From Paralvinella palmiformis (taxonomy: Eukaryota > Annelida > Polychaeta > Terebellida > Alvinellidae), in NCBI GenBank assembly GCA_025642065.1, contig JAODUP010000707.1, forward strand, positions 1 to 64,000: 64,000 nt of DNA. Reading direction: 5' to 3'. The notes below the pieces were generated by a model. It was not told where the DNA came from, did no database searches, and saw only the letters and a program-made list of their open reading frames with translations. Position 1 is the stretch's first letter. Each line of letters starts with the position of its first letter. This document shows, one piece after another, positions 52,401 through 60,100 of this stretch. A program made the position numbers and the translations under genes.

Positions 52401-54102
52401 TTAACTCCGTCCTTCAATATTTCCTTATTGCAGTGCCACCAAACTGTCCCTCGAACCTTGCAGTGAGTGAGGCTAACAAAGATCATGTCACCCTAACGTG
52501 GGCTGCTCCAGAAAAAAACAAAACTAACCCAATTGGCAGCTACATCGTTGAGATGAAGGCATCGGGAGAGGTGGATTTTGTGCCCGTGGGCAAAGTGGAT
52601 GCCAAAAAGACGACATACACTGTGAAAAAACTAGAAGCGGGAGAGAAATATGAGTTTAGAGTAAAAGCCAAGAATGAAGCTGGTTTGAGTGTTGATGGGG
52701 CTGAACTCACAGAACCCATACTAGTACAAACAGGTTTGTTTTGGGTGTTGAAAGAATATATTCACTCACATTTCTATGCGATATCATGGTAGAGGCTTGC
52801 AAATGCCATTTTCTTGCCAATACTAACAAAGTAAGGGGTTTCTCAGTGCAGGCTTCATATTCCTTTTTATTGTTTTTTGTATAGTTGGAAAAGGTTGTAT
52901 TCCTTCTGTCTCCCCCCCCCCCCCAACTGATAATGTTATTGGTAAATATTAAATGAGATGATGACAGAGGAGAAACTTATAACAGCAACACCTAACCTAA
53001 ACACTTAATATTATTTCAATTTGAGTCTCTAAGTTGCCTGTTTGTCTCGATACAACATAATTAATGCAGTTTTGGTTCTTATACTACTATACCTGACTTC
53101 TCATTAATTAATCTTGCTTAGGTTTGACAGGGTTGTACAGTACAGCAACAGAACACTTGTCTATGTGTACTGATAGGCCAGTCCATTGTACTGAGTTGTC
53201 AGGGTGATTTTATTAGAAAACTATGTAATTACAATCTTGATTACAATTTGTGGATAAATACTTGATATCATTATATTTTCCATGTATGACCTATTTGAAC
53301 TAATTATAATTGCAGTGGCGTCTGCGTGAATATGAGCTATACCTAAAAAACATTTCACTTTATTTACAGTCGATTACGTACACTGGTTGGAATTGACTAG
53401 CGTGATGCAATGTTTAGTTTGCTCTGAATGTTCCACTGTATTAATTGCAAGTCCAGCATCATAATTATTAATAATAGATATCTTAATACCTATCAGAAAA
53501 ACTCTAGAAATTGGAGCTGTGAGCGTATCAATGGCATCTTCTTTTAATTCACCATAGCTTGTTTTACTCCAGACTGGTTATAATCAATAAACGTTTCTCT
53601 TAAGGAGCGTGATGTAACAGTGACATTGTTGTATTTGGACAGTATTGATCCTTTAAGGCTGATCCTAACAGTGGCCAAAATTGGTTAGGAAGCACATATT
53701 TTCTGCAATGAGTTGATTTTTATTTTCCCACGGTTGATGATTCATTCCGGCTCTCACTCAGAAATTGCTCAAAACAATCACACAATCATTCGGACTTGCC
53801 ACGCCGAGCTGAACTCCTTTACTTATAACATATATCTGTAGGGTTATTCTATTAAGACATATTTAGTTCATCATGCTGCCTCACTTTTGATCTGTAGGGA
53901 TTATTCTATTAAGACATGTTAAAGTTCGGAGTTGTCGGATGGGATAATTTGATGCCTAAATGTTGGGTTTTTGGTTAAGTAACAAATATTTGTAAACTTT
54001 CTAACTTGAATCACTAATATCTAAACTTCTCTGATTGTTTTGGTTTCCTAATTACATTTACTTTCCAGCTGTGTAGTTCACACCCTAACTTGTGATTTAC
54101 AA

Positions 54103-54135
<33 letters not shown>

Positions 54136-57100
54136 ATGTTTTATAGCTACATTTGTGCACTTGGTAGGCTAAATGGGCCGATGATTTGCAAAGGAAATTT
54201 TTAAAAGAAAGTGATGAATGTTATTGTTGGGCTTTACAGCAAAAGAACAGAAAAAAGTCAAAGAGCCAACGAAAGAAGAGACCAAGAGGGAGAAGTCTCT
54301 TGAAAGTGAAGAAAAGAAAACTGAACAGAAAGAATCTAAACAGAAGAAGGCAAAAGAAGAAGAACCAAAGAAAGAAAAGGCGAAAGAAGAAGTGAAAGAA
54401 CCCAAGCAGGAAGAGTCAAAGAAGGCAGAACCAAAAGTGGAAAAATCGAAGAAAAGAGAACCCGAGGAGGAGGAGGAGTCAAAACCAGTGGAGCCCAAAG
54501 AAGAAAAAAAGAAAAAAGCAGAAACAAAAGAGAAGGAAACGAAGAAAGTGGAACCAAAGGAAGAAAAACACGATGAAGTAAAAACGAGAGGTTTGTGTTT
54601 ATAAATAACCTTTTTCTTTAGGATATAGTACCAAATTAATATGAATTTTTCTTTCAGTTTATTATATATCTATGTAGTTTTCGGGTCAATTTCCGATGTA
54701 TGTGTCTCAATCAATGAGGTAAATCTGGGTTTTCAAAATAATAGAAAAGTGGATAATGTTATAACTAGCTACCCTGTATACAATGCTTAATTATGTTTAT
54801 TGATTACTAGCTATTTATAATATATAAACCAATAAAGTTATATCTGTTATATATTTCTCTGCCATCCGAAGTGAAATGATTTTAGCGTACTACTTTTCTA
54901 AATGTTGTACTCAAAGAATACTCAAAGAAAATTATTTACATTAACTTTCCGATACTTGCACATTGAAGAAAACTAGTCACTCTCAATACTCATGATTAAA
55001 CTAAATACTGCATGGACTAGTTATATATGACAAGTGTAACAAATGAAGCTTGAAAAGATTAGCGCCAACCCCATGGCTTCTGAAATTTGTCCAGAGAAAG
55101 TTCAGTGCATGACACCAAGCATTTAACAACATGATAGTCAGAATATCATTATAACATTAATCGCCATCAGCGAATTCAGAATAGTGCAGCTCGCATTGTA
55201 ACAAATACTAGAAAATATGATCATATCACCCCAATTCTTCAAAAACTACATTGGCTACATGTTAGACAGTGTATCCATTTCAAGATTTTATTAATAACTT
55301 ATAAATCTATTAATGATATGGCGCCAGAATACCTGTGTGAACTGGTGTCCATTAAAAAGTCATCCCGAAAACTCAGGTCATCTAGTCCGATACTATTGCA
55401 GGTGCCAGTGTTTTGGCTCAAGTCATATGGTGATTGTGCGTTTAGTGTTGCAGCCTCCACTTTGTGGAATAGGTTGCCGGCAAATATTAGAAATGCGTCG
55501 TCTCTTAAAAATTTTATATCTATTCTAAAAACACACCTATTTAAGGTCGCTTTCACAGATAAATAATTATTATCTTTTAAATCATTACAGGGTTTTTACA
55601 GACATATTATTTGGGGTATTATTATATTACATATTATTTGTACAGTGCCTTTGAATGGCTCCTGCTAGTAAGGGCGCTTTATTAAATATACATTATTATT
55701 ATTATTATTAGTTCATTTGACTTTGAAGTGTAAATAGTATTTACAAGCCTGTGGATAGTTAACTTGTACAAAAACAAATCATGGCGATATACTTTATTAA
55801 ATAGTGGTAGTCTTATGACACAAAGCTACTTCATATAACTGATGAATGTAATACATGTACCATTGGCAAGGAATCTGTTTTCTGAAACTATTTGTATCTC
55901 GTTTTGCTCGCAGAAGAAAGCGTTTCCCTGCCATCAGCACCCGTAGACTTAATGGTGGAGTCAGTCAGTGATGATAACTTAACAGTAACCTGGTCTCCCT
56001 CTCCCAATGATGGAGGCTCGGCCATACAACATTATATTATTGTGATGCGTGAAGCCACAAAGAAGAAGTTCAAGAAAGTTGGTAAAGTAGCTGGCAGTTC
56101 GTTGAAATATTCCATTACTTCTAACATCGAGCCAGCCAAAGAATACTTTATCAGGGTTTATGCCGAGAACAGTGCTGGCATCAGCGAATCAGCTGCTGAG
56201 ATAGATTCTGCAGTAAAAATAACATCAGAAGTGATCAAGGTATGGTTGCATTCATACTTGTGTGCATACAAGTATTAAGTTACATACAATAATGGCACAT
56301 ACACAGGTTTTCATAATGTTTATAAATCATACTGAATTTGGACAACATGATGTCTACCTGGGTAGTAAATAAAAGATATATTAGTACATGTAATAAAATG
56401 TATGTATACTTCTATTACTTTTGTTGAAAGCAGCAATAGAAAAAGCAGATGTGCATACATGTGTGTGTTTGTGTGTTTTAGGATACATATATAGTGGCCC
56501 TGGCTCAGAACGTCAACATCTAAAAATCCTTTGAAACCTATACCTCCATAAATCTATACAAAATAAAATTATACATACTTCAATCTGAATATAAAATATT
56601 CTACACCTCCGCATATCTAGACATACGTAGACTTATACATGTGTCTGGGATACTCATCAGCCTGTGGGACCCAGCTAATATGCTTTTCATATGTGACAAA
56701 TATGTTCCACCCACAGAGAAGCAGTTACCATTTGACACCACAGCTCGCAGTAAACAATGCCTGCACATGGTTCAATGGTGAGTTGGTACATACACAAAAT
56801 AACAAATTTGACATCACAGTTTACATTTAGCAATATTTTCTTGTGGTTCAAAAGAATCCTGTACTTCAGAACATTTCAACACCCCAGATGCTGACCTCGG
56901 CTTCAGTGTTTGTGTATATATGTGTGTGTGTGTGTATGTGTGTGTGTGTTAATTAGTTTATTACAATTTAATTAATTAGTTGTTGTTTCTTCAAGTCACT
57001 GGGCTGAACAAGATGTTTGTTTACTAAAGCTGAGTGCTACACCTGGATAACTAATCCCCTTTTGTCACAGAAGGACGAAGAAGTGGAAATAGCAGAAGAG

Positions 57101-60100
57101 CAAGTAGAGGTCATGGAGGGCAAAGTCACAGAAGCTGAGCCTCAGCCAGAAGCCAAAATCACAACCGAGGCACAGACAGCCCCCAAATCCGAACGGACAT
57201 CTGAAGAAGAAATCACTCCTGAAAAGCATCAGCAGCCATCTGCTGAGAAACCACAGACCGTGCCATCGGCTCCCATGAACCTAATTGTTAAGGAAGTAAA
57301 CAGTAATTCAGTGACGCTGAGCTGGGATGCACCGATCGATGCTGGCAACACGGAAATAACGTCTTATCTGATCGTGATGAGAGAAGCCGAGAAAAATAAA
57401 TTTAAGAAGGTCGGACAGACAAATGGCACAACCTTAAGTTTGACTGTGACCAAAGTTAAGGAAGGCCATCAGTATTTCTTTCGGGTTTACGCGGAAAACA
57501 AGATTGGCATCAGTGAAGACATGGCTGAGCTTGACCACGCCGTGAAGATACCAGCCAAGGAGCCAACGGAGAGAGTGAAGCAAGTGAGTAGGGCACTTGT
57601 TTCAGTATCTTCCATCTCATCCCCATTGCGTGATTCACCACACAAGGGATCGATTACAGAAAGCGAGTAACAATATTTGATCTAGAATTTTCATGTCATG
57701 TGAACTGCCCGGGGTAAACTCTTGTTTGAGCTGTGCGATGCGATAGAATGATCGGCACCAGTCTTGGAATAAACAGCGTTATGGTGTTACGAATGCGTAC
57801 AATGTCTGTTTCATTCTGGAATAAAACCGTCAAACCTCTTACAGCATCTGGCATGCGTTTTGCACAATCTCGTACTGTGCAAGATGCCATGATCGTTTTT
57901 CTGAGAAATCAACGTTAGATGTTAAACTATGTAAACCAATGCCCATTGCCTCATTTGCCTAATGATAAGTGCAGCTCGGTGTTACGCAATTTCTCATTTA
58001 TGTTTCGTTATCGTTAATATCGTTTTCTTTTGTTTATCAGGAGCCAGCTGAGGACCAGCTGGATGCGACGCGGGCCTCCGGTGCCCCTGTCATCACCGCA
58101 GAACCGCAGCCGGTCACTGTAAACGAAGGAGAGACGATCCGTTTAACATGTCGGGTCACAGGTCAGTAACATAGCATTGGATCTGAGGATTTGTTTCTCG
58201 TTACGATCTTGTTGATGAGTTTTATATTTGTACTTGATTTTTTCTTTTTTTACGATATGATTTGTTATTCCTTATGTTATTTATTTCAAAGAATGATATA
58301 CACATATATATATATACTCTCTCCGGTAGATACAGATTTGTATAGAACCTACACGTAATGCTATTTAGATGGCACTTTGTCTGTTTGTTCTTGAACACTC
58401 ATGAATGATTACCAACCTTTTCTTTTCCATGTTTTTTTTACCTTGAGTGTTATATATTATAGATAGGGTAGATCCATGTCTAGTGCAGTAACGAGAATAT
58501 ATTGTAGGGTGGTTGTATTCTGACGTGTGTAATGAAATGCTAGTCATCTTCACCCCTGTAATGGCTTTGGCAAATGAACAGTTAAAGATTTGTTATTGCT
58601 TTTCAGTAAAGTCTTGAAATGTTTACTTTGCTACCATTTTTAGAGCGTTTAAAGCCCTGCTTTAAACCCATTTTTAGTTTCGTATTAAATGCTTTCGCTA
58701 TGACAGTTGGTTAGCTATCTAGCCTGTACAAGTGACACAATATTGTTAATGTCCATAACCAGGAATGCCAGGTACAGAAGTCTTGTGGCTAAAAGATGGC
58801 AAAAAGTTGAAATCCAGCAAGAAAAACGACATTAACCTGGATAAAATTGGTGATCTTTGCATTTTACGAATCAGCAATGCTACCCAGGAAGACATTGGCG
58901 AATACACTGTTCAGGCCATCAATTGTAGGGGCAATGCTGAATGTAATGTGTTTGTTTCCATGGCAGCTACTGCTATGGAAGATGTTCACATCAATTCCAC
59001 CGATTCGCTAAGTGCAGTTATCCATCAGTGTGCCGCAGAAGAGGAACAAATTAATGAACCAATCTCAAGAGCAGTAATTTGGTCAGGTGTAGAGCAGATG
59101 CGGATGCAGGAGCTTAAGTTAGACGAAGAAGAATTTGTTTCAAAACGGAAACTTCTGGGACCCGCGATAGAAGTCGCTCCGTTGACAACAACTGTGTCTA
59201 TTGGCGATACTATCAAACTAGTTTGTCGTATCAAAGGTATCCAAGTGCAGATGATGAGAGTGGTACTGTGTGCATGTTAGTGCATGAGCATCATGTCTTT
59301 AAGCCAGAATATGTACAGTGTTCATGTTGTTATGTTGATGTAGCCATGACAACCATGTCTACACACCCTGCTGGGATCTAACATCTGTTATGCGACCATG
59401 CATCACTTGTTTTTGCTGTATCACATTTGCCTGGATACAAGCAACACGCGGATGAACACTTCCAGCTGCTAAAGAGCTTCCTGTCCTTTATTTTCAGGTC
59501 CATATTAGCATCTTGGCTTAATCATGATAAATGGTTATCACAGTGAATAACATTTCATCATGTCAATACAGCTGTGTGCATGTTTGTTACAAGCTAATGA
59601 ATGATTGTATTAATATAATGTAATTAGTCTGTTTCAGGTGGCAGCTACATTGACCATTGCTATAATTATTATGTGTATGCATATATTATGATTGTTTTAA
59701 CACAAGTTTTTTTCTTTTTTGTTGTTTTTTCCTCATACATGTTCATGATGACACCAGTACTAATGCTGAACGTTCTGATTCGTCTTTCCATTTCCAGGAT
59801 GATCATATGTTTGCTCATTACTGTATGTAAATGTTGTTAATTGCCTGCGAAGTATATGGCCACCTAGTTTAGTTGCTCATACGTTGGACTAATTTTCCAG
59901 CTAATTATGTTATGATTTATTCGTATTCGTTGCATCTAGCTGCGAGCATACGCATCATACGATTAGATTAAGCAAACTGTGTCCGATTACTGGTTAATTT
60001 GCAGGAATGCAGGTGTACATAAACATAGAAATGAACAGTAATTGATAGACAGACAACGTAGACATGCAAACGTAGACAGATAGGACAGCAGACGCAGATA

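Noticed and set aside
54169..54557. Ser/Phe- and Leu-rich antisense frames
   Set aside because: Shadows of the K/E-rich exon 22.
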